Of a stretch of DNA of 64,000 nucleotides, positions 23,993 through 33,565 are shown in pieces. This DNA is from Asticcacaulis sp. YBE204 (GTDB lineage Bacteria > Pseudomonadota > Alphaproteobacteria > Caulobacterales > Caulobacteraceae): positions 124,001 to 188,000 of the forward strand of contig NZ_AWGF01000011.1 in NCBI RefSeq assembly GCF_000495855.1, read 5' to 3'. The notes under the pieces were generated by a model that had not been told where the DNA came from, did not search any database, and saw nothing but the letters and a program-made list of their open reading frames with translations. The translations under genes were made by a program, and so were the position numbers. How positions within the stretch are numbered: the first letter of the stretch is position 1; each line of letters opens with the position of its first letter.

Positions 23993-24005
23993 CATCAATC
24001 GGACA

Positions 24006-24040
24006 CAAAAAACCGCCGCCCGGAGACCCGGACGGCGGTA
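24006..24040 (-). terminator. Terminator of the TonB-dependent receptor gene
   Basis: On the minus strand ACCGCCGTCCGGG, a short loop and CCGGGCGGCGGT are followed by TTTTTTG, 24 bases after the stop. It separates the receptor from the lyase downstream. Confidence 0.88.
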
Positions 24041-24063
24041 TTTAGCAGTCAGTTTCTTATCGA

Positions 24064-27000
24064 CTATTGCAGGCGATAGGTGACGCCGAACATGTAGCGC
24101 GAGCCACCGTAGGACAGGCGGTACAGGTTCTTTTCACCGTTGGCGAAGCCGTTGTAATCGCCACCCGATGTCGAGGTGCCTTGCTTGGTCAGGTTACGCC
24201 CTTCGAGATAGAACTCGATATTCGGGCGGAACTTGTGCGTGATCTTGGCATCGACGTACTGGGTTTCGTCCTGGAAGCGCGGCTGACCGGGGTTGTACGG
24301 TACAGGGCGCGCCGCCGTTACGCCGAACGAGCCGGGGTAGTTGTTGACCGTGTTGGCGGTGCCGCACGGCGTGATACAGGTGAAGTACTCGGTACGCTTC
24401 TGATACGAGACGCGGGCATTCGTCTTGCCATCGTCATACCACAGCGACAGGTTGGCGAAGTAATCGGACTCGCCGACCGGACGCATCTGATCGCCGGAGT
24501 TCGGATCGACGACCGAAGTGCCTTCCGTGCTGGCCAGGGTCGAGATGTTGAAGTCGGCACCGGTGTAACGGGCGTACCACGGCAGGAAGGTGAAGGCGGT
24601 CTTCGAGGTGAATTCCCAGCCGGTACGGCCATACCCGACGTCGTTTTCCCACTGGGTGTAGGAGAATTCGAGGTCGCTGACCGGCGCGCCGGTTTGCGGA
24701 TCGACCAGGCCCGAACCTTCGAACAGCTTGCCGTTGGTCTTGGCGACGGCGATCGGGCCGCCGATCTTGACGTCCAGCTTGTGGTAAGCCAGCGACAGCA
24801 TGGTGTCCTTGTTCGGATACCATTCGACGGTGACACTCGAATTCTTGGCCGTGTAAGGCTTCAGGTTCGGGTTCCCGATAGTGCCGGTGCAGGTCATGTC
24901 CTGATCGCTGCCGTCAACGGCGATGACGCCTTCGTTACGTTCATCGAAGCTACAGGTACCGGCCGGCACGAGGCGGGCGATCGGCGGGCGCGAAACCGTC
25001 TTGGCAGTGTAATAACGCGCCACCAGAATATCCGGGATAACCCAGAGGTTGGCGTTGTAGCTCGGCAGCCAGTCACGGGTCTTGCGGTCAAGTTCGACCG
25101 GCTGACGGAAGGTATAGGTGACCGTTCCGCCTGCCGCTGCCGGCGTCGCCGGGTTGTAGGTCGCCGTCTTGCGGATCGAGTTCAGAACGAACACACCGGT
25201 CGCCGAGGTATCGACCTCGACCATACGCAGGCCGACGTTACCGCTGAACTCCATGCCGAACGGAAGCTGTTGCTCGAATTCCACCATATAGTAGGCGGCC
25301 GTCGTCGCTTCATTGGTCAGGGTGACGGGCTGTTCGTACATGTTGCCGTCGCTACCCATACAGACCTTGATACAGTCCAGGTTAGCGTTTTGCGCGGCGC
25401 CGAGTTGGCCCCACAGCTTGTCGATATCGATACCGTACCAGTTGGTCAGGTTGCCAGCGCCGTTATAGCCGTCGAAGAAGACCGAATCCGGTTCCGTACG
25501 CACGCTGCCCAGCAGGGCAACCAGTTGGGCCGGCGTAAAGGTGTCAGTCCCCGTCAGCTTGCTGCTGAGGTTCGTGTTGGCGACATAACCGTAAGGACAC
25601 GGCACCGTCGAGGTCGCCGTCGGCTGACAGGCACGGAAGAAGCCACGCAGGTTAAGCGTCGGCACCACGATCGGCGCCTGATATGTGGTGGTACCGAAGG
25701 TGCCGACCGCTTCCTTGACGTTATAACCGCCCGGCCCCCAGTACTGGGCCTTGTTTTCACGCTTGGAATAACCGGTCTTGAACAGGGTGAAGAAGGGTAG
25801 CTTGTCTTCCAGACGGTAGGTCAGGTCGAACTTGGCCGTCGTTTCGCTCGATTCCTGCATCCGCGGCTGGTAGGTGACCTGGAAGGTCGGCGTAAACTGC
25901 GGCATCTGAGCCGCGGTATAGGCCGGGATGGCCGGGTTGTTGATCGAGGCCGCCACAGCATTCTGCGCCGCTGCCGGCGAGAGGACGACGTAGTTCGCCG
26001 CATTGTTTTCGTCGAAACCGGTCGGCAGGGTGTAGGCCCACAGACCGCTCGGCTGAACCGTCAAGGTTGCCTTGCCGTAAGGCGCGTTGATGCTGCTGCG
26101 CTTGTCGTCACGCGAATAGGTCGCTTCGCCACGGTTGAAGACGAACTCGATCTTCAGCGGACCGTCCTTATATTCACCGCCGAACTGCATGTAGCTGCTG
26201 TCGGAGATGATATTGGTCGAAATCTGGTCGATACCGACCGAACCGTCCGAGATGGAGAACGCCGTCACGTGGTGGTTGGCGTCAACCTTCACCGAAGCCG
26301 GATCGACGTTGGTCACCAGACCCAGAGTCGGGAAGGCATAGTTGGACACGTTTGCCGCAGCCGTACCCGCCACCGGGTTGATGTCGATGGTGATCGGTGC
26401 CGTCAGGTAACCGGTGTTGTAGTTGTAGTAGCCGGAATTGGCGAGGGCGGTGCGATAGTTGATGCTGTTCGACGGATAGAGCGTACCGTTCGGACCGTTG
26501 GTCAGGGTATCGTTATACGTCAACGCCGTATTGATGTTGATGCCACCCAGATTGCGGTTGCGGTACTGGTCGTCGACGTGGCGGTTGGCGATGCCGTACT
26601 TGGCGTAGATGCTCAGGTTATTATTGACGCGGTAATCGAAGCGGATGTCGGCGGCCACGCGTTCATCGTCGTTCGAGTTCTGGAAGTTACGGATCAGGGA
26701 CGGCGTATAGTCGTTCCACTGGTTCAGGCAGGTGATACGCTCATACATGCGCTGGTTCTGCGCTGCGACGCGGTTGTTGTTGCTGGTGCCGCCGGCGATC
26801 AGCGCCAGCTGGGCATCCGTCAGCAGCGGGAAGGCTGCGTTACATTCGTCCTTGGTCTTGGCATTGGCCGAAAGGGTAACGACTTCGAGCGGGGTCAGGG
26901 AGTTGATGCCCGCACCACCGTTGGCCGCCGGCGAGACCAGGTTCGGCGTGGTCGCCAGAGGGCCCGTAACGGTCGACGGATTGAAGGTAAAGGTCTTGTT

Positions 27001-27783
27001 CGGCGAGTTGTCGAAATCGACCGCACGCGCGTAACCGGCGTTATTGGAGGTCACGACCTCCATGTTGTGACCATTGTTCTGAATCTTGCTGGTCGAAAGG
27101 CTCGCCAGAACGCCCAGACGGCCTTCGAAGAACTTGCGCGAACCAACGATATTGATGTCCGGGCGGTATTCCCGACCCAGGGTATTGCGGGTCGTGCCGA
27201 TGCGCAGCGACAGGTAAGGCTTCTTGAAATCCAGACCGGTACGGGTTTGAATCCGGACCGAACCACCGATCGAACCTTCGGTCATGTCGGCGGTCGAGCC
27301 CTTGACGACATCGACGCTCTTGATCAGGTCGGACGGAAGTTCGCGCATGTCGGCGCCGCGACCGTCGCCGGTACCCGACGAGATGGCCAGACCGCCGGCG
27401 TTCTGAACACCGATACCGTCCAGTTCGACGCGAACCATATCCGCCGTGTTGCCGCGAATGGTGACACCCGAACCTTCACCGAACTCGTTACGGTCGACCG
27501 CCGTACCGGCGATGCGCGAAATAGCTTCGGAAATGTTGCGGTCCGGAAACGCGCCGACGTCGTCAGCGACGATCGAGTCGGTCGGGGTCTTGGCGCGTTT
27601 CTTACGCTCGTTGGCGGATTGTTGCGCGGCGCGGGCGCCGACGACGACGACTTCGGTCACTTCGTCGCCCTTGGCAGCGACCGGCGCGTCTTGCGCGAAG
27701 GCCGGGGCCGAAACGGCCAGCATGGCCAGGCCGGTGCCGGTCATCAGGTAACGGGCGAAAGCGCCCTTTTGCGATTTATGCAT
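24064..27783 (-). CDS. TonB-dependent receptor (Caulobacter/Xanthomonas glycan type)
   Basis: A 1239-residue outer-membrane receptor read from ATG 27783 behind a strong GGAGG. The signal peptide ends near APAFAQ (residue 31). A TonB-box-like stretch EVTEVVVVGARAAQQSANERKK precedes the plug domain: IVADDVGAFPDRNISEAISRIAGTAVDRNEFGEGSGVTIRG, then SVDVVKGSTADMTEGSIGGSVRIQT. The beta-barrel ends in the outer-membrane C-terminal pattern SRYMFGVTYRLQ. It belongs to the TIGR01782-type receptors, which import oligosaccharides. Flanking PL26 and PL11 lyase genes make rhamnogalacturonan fragments the likely cargo. It is divergent from the PL11 gene across 929 bp of AT-rich DNA. Confidence 0.93.
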   Translation of the reverse strand: MHKSQKGAFARYLMTGTGLAMLAVSAPAFAQDAPVAAKGDEVTEVVVVGARAAQQSANERKKRAKTPTDSIVADDVGAFPDRNISEAISRIAGTAVDRNEFGEGSGVTIRGNTADMVRVELDGIGVQNAGGLAISSGTGDGRGADMRELPSDLIKSVDVVKGSTADMTEGSIGGSVRIQTRTGLDFKKPYLSLRIGTTRNTLGREYRPDINIVGSRKFFEGRLGVLASLSTSKIQNNGHNMEVVTSNNAGYARAVDFDNSPNKTFTFNPSTVTGPLATTPNLVSPAANGGAGINSLTPLEVVTLSANAKTKDECNAAFPLLTDAQLALIAGGTSNNNRVAAQNQRMYERITCLNQWNDYTPSLIRNFQNSNDDERVAADIRFDYRVNNNLSIYAKYGIANRHVDDQYRNRNLGGININTALTYNDTLTNGPNGTLYPSNSINYRTALANSGYYNYNTGYLTAPITIDINPVAGTAAANVSNYAFPTLGLVTNVDPASVKVDANHHVTAFSISDGSVGIDQISTNIISDSSYMQFGGEYKDGPLKIEFVFNRGEATYSRDDKRSSINAPYGKATLTVQPSGLWAYTLPTGFDENNAANYVVLSPAAAQNAVAASINNPAIPAYTAAQMPQFTPTFQVTYQPRMQESSETTAKFDLTYRLEDKLPFFTLFKTGYSKRENKAQYWGPGGYNVKEAVGTFGTTTYQAPIVVPTLNLRGFFRACQPTATSTVPCPYGYVANTNLSSKLTGTDTFTPAQLVALLGSVRTEPDSVFFDGYNGAGNLTNWYGIDIDKLWGQLGAAQNANLDCIKVCMGSDGNMYEQPVTLTNEATTAAYYMVEFEQQLPFGMEFSGNVGLRMVEVDTSATGVFVLNSIRKTATYNPATPAAAGGTVTYTFRQPVELDRKTRDWLPSYNANLWVIPDILVARYYTAKTVSRPPIARLVPAGTCSFDERNEGVIAVDGSDQDMTCTGTIGNPNLKPYTAKNSSVTVEWYPNKDTMLSLAYHKLDVKIGGPIAVAKTNGKLFEGSGLVDPQTGAPVSDLEFSYTQWENDVGYGRTGWEFTSKTAFTFLPWYARYTGADFNISTLASTEGTSVVDPNSGDQMRPVGESDYFANLSLWYDDGKTNARVSYQKRTEYFTCITPCGTANTVNNYPGSFGVTAARPVPYNPGQPRFQDETQYVDAKITHKFRPNIEFYLEGRNLTKQGTSTSGGDYNGFANGEKNLYRLSYGGSRYMFGVTYRLQ

Positions 27784-28712
27784 TAATATTCCTCCGAATG
27801 TCGCACGTAGCGACATGCCCCTTAGCGATGGCGTTAGTCCTTAGACTGTAACGAAGGAAAGCGACGGCGCGGCACCGGGCGGCACCTTCCGTATGTCGGA
27901 GCCCATCAGTCATCCCGTAGCGGCGATCAGACCGCCAGCCATGCACCTTCGTCTGTGCGAAGTCGTGCGCTGGCCCTATTCGGAATGAACCTTTCGGTCC
28001 GGTTTTCACTCCCCTGCCAGGGTCCTGTTTTTGGTGGACCTCTGACCTAACAACCTGTTGGATGAGGTTGACCTTTGATTGACCGATAGTGATAAGTCAA
28101 GCCGCATTGTGATCATAATCGGGCATTCATCAGACAATATTGTAGGATTTGGCCTGAGAAGTTACCCAAAAACCACAATTTGCGTCCCTGAAGGGTAAAA
28201 TCAGCCCGAAAATGTCACCACAGAAACTTTTGTAAAATTTTCAAATTGATATTTTCGTCCCGAAAATAGGGACAAAAAAAGCTATCACCTCAGGGAAATC
28301 GACACATTATCCTTTAAAAACATAATCTTAATAATAACCAAGTTCGGCGTGCAACAGATTGAATCTTCCGGAGAAAATTTCACTGCAAGGCCACCCATTA
28401 CCATTCTGACACAGAATGTCCCGACAAATGAGCATACTAAATATTTGTAATATATAAATAAAATAAGCAAGACTTTTCAAGTTCTTGCATTATTGCCGCT
28501 CGAATACAGCCATGTGTGTCGCGTGCGAAAAGATATGTTTTAGATGACAAATAAGTCGGACAAAGTTAGCGCTAACAATGCAAAATCGATCACATTTGAT
28601 CAAATCTTGTACAAAATTACCCAATCATGAGATAAATAGCGACAGGTAACACGGCCTCCCGCGTAGAACCGCCTGAATGTGGACCACAGGGATGCCGCAC
28701 GGAGGATATATA
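27784..28712. other. 929-bp AT-rich divergent intergenic region
   Basis: No credible gene is seen between the divergent receptor and PL11 lyase genes. The first 250 bases are of ordinary composition and form the receptor leader. From about 28080 to 28620 the DNA is strongly AT-rich compared with the rest of the window. It contains the palindromes GTTAGCGCTAAC (28565-28576) and ATTTGATCAAAT (28594-28605), and a TGTGATCATAA string near 28108 that recalls half of a CRP-type site. It probably holds both promoters and several regulator sites. Confidence 0.7.
28565..28576. promoter_or_regulatory. Perfect palindrome GTTAGCGCTAAC, candidate LacI-type operator
   Basis: A 12-bp perfect palindrome, 137 bp upstream of the PL11 lyase start. 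It has the central CG and flanking symmetry of LacI-family operators. The core TAGCGCTA occurs again at the PL26 promoter (23946-23953), which suggests one regulator for both lyase genes. Confidence 0.55.
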
Positions 28713-30680
28713 ATGACATCGTTGAAATACCATCTGCGCTCGGGCGCAGGTGCGCTGGCCGTTGCAGGCCTGATGGTGCTGGCCCTGCCTGCCGCAGCGC
28801 AAACGACTTCCATGAAGGTCGAGTATCTCGACCGCGGCGCGGTGGCCGTGACCGGCGATAAGGGCGTACTGGTCAGCTGGCGGTCGCTGACGACCGACGA
28901 CGCGAAACTCGCTTTTAATGTCTATCGCGACGGCAAGAAGCTCAATGCTCAGCCGATCGGCGACCGCACGAACTTCGCCGACGAAACGGGTACGGCCAAA
29001 AATGCCTACGAAGTCCGCGAAGTGACGGGCGGCAAGGAAGGCGCGAAGTCGAAAGCCCTGATCATCGACGGCTTCCTGAGCATCCCGCTCAACAAGCCCG
29101 CCGACGGCACGACGCCGGACGGCAAGGTCTATGGCTATACCGCCAACGACGCCTCGGTCGCCGATCTCGACGGCGACGGGCAGTACGAAGTCATCCTCAA
29201 ATGGGAGCCGACCAACGCCAAGGACAACAGTCAGGGCGGCTATACCGGCCTTGTCTATCTCGACGCCTACAAGCTGAACGGCAAGCAGTTGTGGCGCATC
29301 AATCTGGGCCGCAATATCCGCGCCGGCGCCCACTACACGCAGTTTCAGGTCGAAGACTATGACGGCGACGGCAAGGCCGAGCTGATCGTCAAGACCGCCG
29401 ACGGCACGACCGACGCCAAGGGCAAGATCATCGGCGACGCCAAGGCCAACTGGGTCTCGGACGGCGGCGAAATCGCCCAGAACGACAAGACCGGTTCGGT
29501 GGTCGCCGCCGACGGCAAGCTGATGGCGCAGATGCAGGGCCGCGTCCTCAAGGGACCGGAATATCTCAGCCTGTTCGACGGCGCGACCGGTGCCGTGCTC
29601 GACACCATCAAATACCCCTCGCCGCGCGGCCCCAACGGCGACGATCCGACCGACGACGAGGCCAAGGCGCGCTGGGGCGATGCCTACGGCAACCGTTCGG
29701 ATCGCTATCTGGCCGGGACGGCATGGCTGGACGGCGTCCATCCGTCGGCGGTCTTTGCGCGCGGCTACTATGCCCGCACGACCATCGCTGCGGTCGACGT
29801 GAAGGGCCGCAAGCTGGTCAATCGCTGGTATTTCGACTCGAAGGAAAACGGCCTCGACGAGAAATATTCCGGTCAGGGCAACCACCAGTTCAGCGTTGCC
29901 GACGTCGATGGCGACGGCAAGCACGAGATCCTCTACGGCGCCATGGCCATCGACGACAACGGCAAGCCGCTGTGGAGCACGGGCATGGGCCACGGCGACG
30001 CCATGCACGTCTCCGATCTCGATCCCAACCGTCCCGGCCTCGAAAAGTGGGGCGTCCATGAAAACATGAAGATGTCGGGCAATACCGGTGCGGCGCTGCT
30101 CGATGCCGGCACCGGCGAGGTCATCTTCAAGATACCCGCCGACAAGGACACGGGCCGCGGCGCGGCGGGCGACATCGACCCGCGCTTCCCCGGCGCGGAG
30201 TTCTGGGGCTCGAACAGCGGCAACCTCTTCGACGTCAAGGGCAATGTCATTTCCGACAAGCGCCCGCGTCAGATGAACTTCATGATCTGGTGGGACGGCG
30301 ATCTTCTGCGCGAACTGCTCGACGGCAACAAGGTGTCGAAGTGGGACTGGGAAAAGAGCGACGCGACCGTCCTGCTCAATGCCGAAGGCGCGACGTCGAA
30401 CAACGGCACCAAGTCGACCCCGGCCCTGTCGGCGGACCTGTTCGGCGACTGGCGCGAAGAAGTCATGCTGCGCAGCACGGATAACCTGACCCTGCGTATC
30501 TATTCGACCAACATCCCGACCCAGTACAAGTTGATCACCCTGATGCAGGACCCGCAATACCGCGCGGCGATCGCCTGGCAGAACACCGCCTATAATCAGC
30601 CGCCGTGGCCGTCCTACTTCATCGGCGACCAGATGAAGGCCCCGCCGAAACCCAATGTCACGGTCATCAGGAAGCCCTGA
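28713..30680 (+). CDS. Rhamnogalacturonan lyase, family PL11
   Basis: A 655-residue secreted endo- or exo-lyase read from ATG 28713, with GGAGG 8 bases upstream. The signal peptide ends at LPAAAQ (about residue 29). It then follows the YesW/YesX pattern: a short beta domain (KVEYLDRGAVAVTGDKGVLVSWRSL, FNVYRDGKKL) and an eight-bladed propeller with Ca-binding repeats DLDGDGQYEVILKWEP, DYDGDGKAELIVKTADGT and DVDGDGKHEILYGAMAID. GGYTGLVYLDAY, FARGYYARTTI, GHGDAMHVSDLDPNRPGLEKWGVHE and FGDWREEVMLR are family hallmarks. It cleaves the rhamnose-galacturonate bonds of rhamnogalacturonan I. It is the third member of the receptor-PL26-PL11 block and has its own terminator. Confidence 0.95.
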   Translation: MTSLKYHLRSGAGALAVAGLMVLALPAAAQTTSMKVEYLDRGAVAVTGDKGVLVSWRSLTTDDAKLAFNVYRDGKKLNAQPIGDRTNFADETGTAKNAYEVREVTGGKEGAKSKALIIDGFLSIPLNKPADGTTPDGKVYGYTANDASVADLDGDGQYEVILKWEPTNAKDNSQGGYTGLVYLDAYKLNGKQLWRINLGRNIRAGAHYTQFQVEDYDGDGKAELIVKTADGTTDAKGKIIGDAKANWVSDGGEIAQNDKTGSVVAADGKLMAQMQGRVLKGPEYLSLFDGATGAVLDTIKYPSPRGPNGDDPTDDEAKARWGDAYGNRSDRYLAGTAWLDGVHPSAVFARGYYARTTIAAVDVKGRKLVNRWYFDSKENGLDEKYSGQGNHQFSVADVDGDGKHEILYGAMAIDDNGKPLWSTGMGHGDAMHVSDLDPNRPGLEKWGVHENMKMSGNTGAALLDAGTGEVIFKIPADKDTGRGAAGDIDPRFPGAEFWGSNSGNLFDVKGNVISDKRPRQMNFMIWWDGDLLRELLDGNKVSKWDWEKSDATVLLNAEGATSNNGTKSTPALSADLFGDWREEVMLRSTDNLTLRIYSTNIPTQYKLITLMQDPQYRAAIAWQNTAYNQPPWPSYFIGDQMKAPPKPNVTVIRKP

Positions 30681-30689
30681 TAAATATCA

Positions 30690-30720
30690 CCCTCCGGAGC
30701 CGGGCTCCGGAGGGTTTTTT
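30690..30720 (+). terminator. Intrinsic terminator after the PL11 gene
   Basis: CCCTCCGGAGC, a CGG loop and GCTCCGGAGGG are followed by TTTTTT. A perfect 11-bp stem lies 9 bases after the stop. Confidence 0.93.
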
Positions 30721-30903
30721 ATAACGAAACGTTCCGGAGAAAAACGTACAACCTGCGGAGTCATAAGCAAAAAATACGCTCGATCAAATTTATGTGCTTT
30801 CAAATCCGCTTTGAATCCCTATAGATTCACGATTAAGTTGCGTTTCTGGCTGTATCATACCGTTCAGGTATCGACGTTACCAACTTCAGGATGAGGACAG
30901 AAC

Positions 30904-31626
30904 GTGCAGAAATATCAGATCAGGGGAATGACGGAAATGGACCCGGCCGAGGAGTTCAAGGACTTTGCCTATATCGTATCGCACGATCTGGCGGGCCCCG
31001 TGCGCTCCCTCGTCGAGTTCTCGCGCTTGCTGGTCGAACAGGCCCCCGTGCCGCAAACGGATGAGGCCAAGACCAACCTGTCGATGGTGCTCGAAAGCGG
31101 CGAAAAGCTTCAGGAAATATTGCAGGGTCTTTTGCAGTTTTCGCGCCTGAACACCGTGCCGCGCCTGACGCAGAAGGTCGATCTGGAAGAGGTCGTCGCT
31201 CGCGTTCACATGAACCGGCAGGAAGATCTCGACATGATCAAGGCGACGCTCAACCATACGCGTCTGCCGGAGGTCACCGGCGATCCCAACCGCCTTTATC
31301 AGCTCGTCTATATGCTGGTCGACAACGCCATCAAGTTCCGCAGCCACGAGCGCCCGCTGACCATCGATATCGCCTGCGAAGACACCGAGCGCGACTACTG
31401 GCTCTCGATCGCCGACAACGGCCTCGGCGTCGATCCGATGTTCTATGACGACGTGTTCCGCCCCCTGCGCAAACTGCACACGGATGACATCTATGACGGT
31501 CCCGGCATGGGCCTGACTCTCGCGCGCAAGATCGTCATCATGCACGGCGGTCAGATCGGTATCGGCTCGTCGGAAACCGGCACGGTGATCTCGTTCAGCC
31601 TGCCTAAAAAGAGCGTGGCGGCGTAA
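30904..31626 (+). CDS. Short histidine kinase without sensor domain
   Basis: A 240-residue kinase core, started at GTG 30904 behind GAGGACAGAAC. An ATG at 30928 has AGGGG too close to serve well. The dimerisation domain holds the phospho-acceptor His27 in DFAYIVSHDLAGPVRSL. The ATPase domain has the N box DNAIKF, G1 DNGLGVDP, the F-like VFRPLRKL and G2 GPGMGLTLARKI. No PAS, HAMP or membrane segment is present, so input must come from a partner. The SHDLAGPVR motif resembles the SHDMQEPVR motif of the kinase at 32114, suggesting they belong to one system with the response regulator between them. Confidence 0.87.
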   Translation: MQKYQIRGMTEMDPAEEFKDFAYIVSHDLAGPVRSLVEFSRLLVEQAPVPQTDEAKTNLSMVLESGEKLQEILQGLLQFSRLNTVPRLTQKVDLEEVVARVHMNRQEDLDMIKATLNHTRLPEVTGDPNRLYQLVYMLVDNAIKFRSHERPLTIDIACEDTERDYWLSIADNGLGVDPMFYDDVFRPLRKLHTDDIYDGPGMGLTLARKIVIMHGGQIGIGSSETGTVISFSLPKKSVAA

Positions 31627-31652
31627 AGTAACAGGATTTTACATCCATTCCG

Positions 31653-32117
31653 TCAGGTCTGACGGCCAGCGAAACGGTCCGGCCCGCCCAGGATCGCCAT
31701 GTCGAAAAAAAAATCGGTCACCGCGCTGACGAAGCGTTTGAATTGTTCGAGGCTGCCCGGCTTGATGACATAGCCCGAGGCGTGCAGCCCGTAGCTGACC
31801 GTCACGTCGCGCTCGGCCCCCGACGACGACAGGATGATCACCGGAATATGTTTCAGCGCCGCATCGGCCTTGATCCGGGTCAGGACGTCGGTGCCGCTCA
31901 TCTTGGGCAGGTTGAGGTCAAGCAGGATCAGGTCCGGCAAGGGCGTATCGGCGTATTCGCCTTCACGGCTCAGCATGGCCAGCGCCTTTTCACCGGTATC
32001 GGCGACCGTCAGGTTCGACTCCAGCTCGGCGGCCTTGAAGGCGCGCGCCGCCAGAATCGCGTCGCCGCGATTGTCATCGACCACCAGTATTTCCGCCGGA
32101 CGGTTTAAACGGGTCAT
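31653..32117 (-). CDS. Rcp1-like single-domain response regulator
   Basis: A 154-residue receiver read from ATG 32117, with AGAGG upstream. Asp14 and Asp15 (LVVDDNRGDA), phospho-Asp67 (LILLDLNLPKMSG), Ser97 (VIILSSSG) and Lys119 (GYVIKPGSLEQF) form the pocket. The VDDNRGDAILAARAF start and the loop after the phospho-Asp resemble Rcp1-type regulators, which pair with PAS- or phytochrome-bearing kinases. The start codon overlaps the stop of the PAS kinase (ATGA), so the two are translationally coupled and surely act together. Confidence 0.9.
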   Translation of the reverse strand: MTRLNRPAEILVVDDNRGDAILAARAFKAAELESNLTVADTGEKALAMLSREGEYADTPLPDLILLDLNLPKMSGTDVLTRIKADAALKHIPVIILSSSGAERDVTVSYGLHASGYVIKPGSLEQFKRFVSAVTDFFFDMAILGGPDRFAGRQT

Positions 32118-33565
32118 GGGTTTACCTCTGGAGCGGTTCTTATAAGGGATTTCGACAAGGTGAAATAGAAGCGGCTGCCATCGCCGGGCGCCGAGTCGAG
32201 CCACATGCGCCCGTCGTGATTTTCGACGATCCGTCGACAGATGGCCAGCCCCAGCCCGGTGCCCTGCACCTGATCCCACTGCTGGAGGCGGCGAAACGGC
32301 TCGAACACATGCTGGTGAAAGGCGCCGTCGATACCGACGCCATTGTCGGCGACGCAAAAGCGCCACTGCGTCCCGTCGTCGCGCGCCGAGACCACCACGT
32401 GCGGCACATTGTCGGCAGGCTGATACTTGATGGCGTTGGCGATCAGGTTCTGGAACAGACGCAGCAACTGCACGGCGTTACCGTGGACGCGCGGCATCGG
32501 GTCGATGCGCACCACCGCCTTCGATTCGCGGATCATTTCACCCAGATTTTCACGCACGTGACTCAGCTGATCATAAAGGTCGATCTCGGCATAGGTCAGG
32601 CCTTCGCGCCCCAGCCGCGCATATTGCAGCAGATCGCGGATCATGGCCTGCAACCGTTCGGCGGAACCGGCCAAGATATCGAGATATTCCTTCGCGTCGG
32701 CATCCAGCCTATCGGCGTAGTCGTCGCGGATGATCTCGCTGAAATTGGCGATCATGCGCACCGGCTCCTGCATGTCGTGCGAGGCGACATAGGCGAAACG
32801 TTCCAGCTCGGTATTGGAATCGATCAGCTTTTCCAGCAGGCTGTCGCGACGATCGGCCTCGGCCCGGACCTCGGTCATGTCGCGCACGATACCGCAGAAC
32901 CCGATCGCGTCGTCGAGCGTGAACTGGCGAAACGAGAGGTCCATCGGAAAGACGCTCCCATCCTTGCGCCGGCCCTGCGCGGGTTCCGGCCCGTCGCCTG
33001 CCGAGGTCCGCTGGTCCTGCGTGGTCTCGAAATAGCGGATCGCGCCGTCGTGGCCGGAATGATAGGGCTCCGGCAGCAGCACCTTCATGTGCCGCCCGAT
33101 GACATCGGCCGCTGCATAGCCGAACATGGCCTCGCAGGCCGGATTGAAACTGTCGATCACGCCATGCGCATTCAGCGTCATCAGGCCGTCGGAGGCGTGG
33201 TCGAATACCGCTTCGGCGCGGGTGCGGGCGGCGCGCGCCCGACCTTCGGCCGCTTTGCGGGCGGTGGCATCGCATAGGATCAAGGCATAGCGCCGGGCGC
33301 CCTCATCTTCATAAAGGGAAACGCTCAGATCGAAGGGTAAAAGCCGCCCCGACCGGTGACGACCGGTCAATTCGCCACGCGAAAACAGTTCCGGATCAAA
33401 GCTTTCGGTCAGCAATACGTGGAACGGATGGCCATGCAATTCCGCCGGATCGTAACCGAACAATCGACCTGCGGACGGATTGGCGTAGAGGATCATGCCT
33501 CCGGTATCGAGGGTCACAAAACCATCGGGTGCCGCGTCGAAAAGAACCTTTACATCCACCGCCAT
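32114..33565 (-). CDS. PAS-PAS soluble histidine kinase
   Basis: A 483-residue kinase read from ATG 33565, with GAGGA about 12 bases upstream. A GTG ten codons earlier has no ribosome site. Two PAS domains lie at residues about 3-110 (LFDAAPDGFVTLDTGGMILYANPSAGRLFGY) and about 115-245 (VFDHASDGLMTLNAHGVIDSFNPACEAMFGY, with a linking GIVRDMTE). The His-kinase domain has FAYVASHDMQEPVRMIANFSEII, NLIANAIKYQ, CVADNGVGID, FEPFRRLQQWDQVQGTGLGLAICRRIVENH. No membrane segment is seen. The PAS type resembles FixL/oxygen or redox sensing, but no heme His is clear. It is coupled by ATGA overlap to the response regulator. Confidence 0.92.
   Translation of the reverse strand: MAVDVKVLFDAAPDGFVTLDTGGMILYANPSAGRLFGYDPAELHGHPFHVLLTESFDPELFSRGELTGRHRSGRLLPFDLSVSLYEDEGARRYALILCDATARKAAEGRARAARTRAEAVFDHASDGLMTLNAHGVIDSFNPACEAMFGYAAADVIGRHMKVLLPEPYHSGHDGAIRYFETTQDQRTSAGDGPEPAQGRRKDGSVFPMDLSFRQFTLDDAIGFCGIVRDMTEVRAEADRRDSLLEKLIDSNTELERFAYVASHDMQEPVRMIANFSEIIRDDYADRLDADAKEYLDILAGSAERLQAMIRDLLQYARLGREGLTYAEIDLYDQLSHVRENLGEMIRESKAVVRIDPMPRVHGNAVQLLRLFQNLIANAIKYQPADNVPHVVVSARDDGTQWRFCVADNGVGIDGAFHQHVFEPFRRLQQWDQVQGTGLGLAICRRIVENHDGRMWLDSAPGDGSRFYFTLSKSLIRTAPEVNP

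Noticed and set aside
24067-27786. Two long frames antisense to the TonB-dependent receptor
   Set aside because: They have no homology, no signal sequence and no start context. The receptor on the other strand is certain.
28285-28470. A 61-codon frame in the AT-rich intergenic region
   Set aside because: No ribosome site and low-complexity AT-rich coding. It is probably chance.
28617-30557. Open frame of about 646 codons antisense to the PL11 lyase
   Set aside because: A shadow frame caused by third-position bias. The sense strand carries the calcium-binding propeller repeats.
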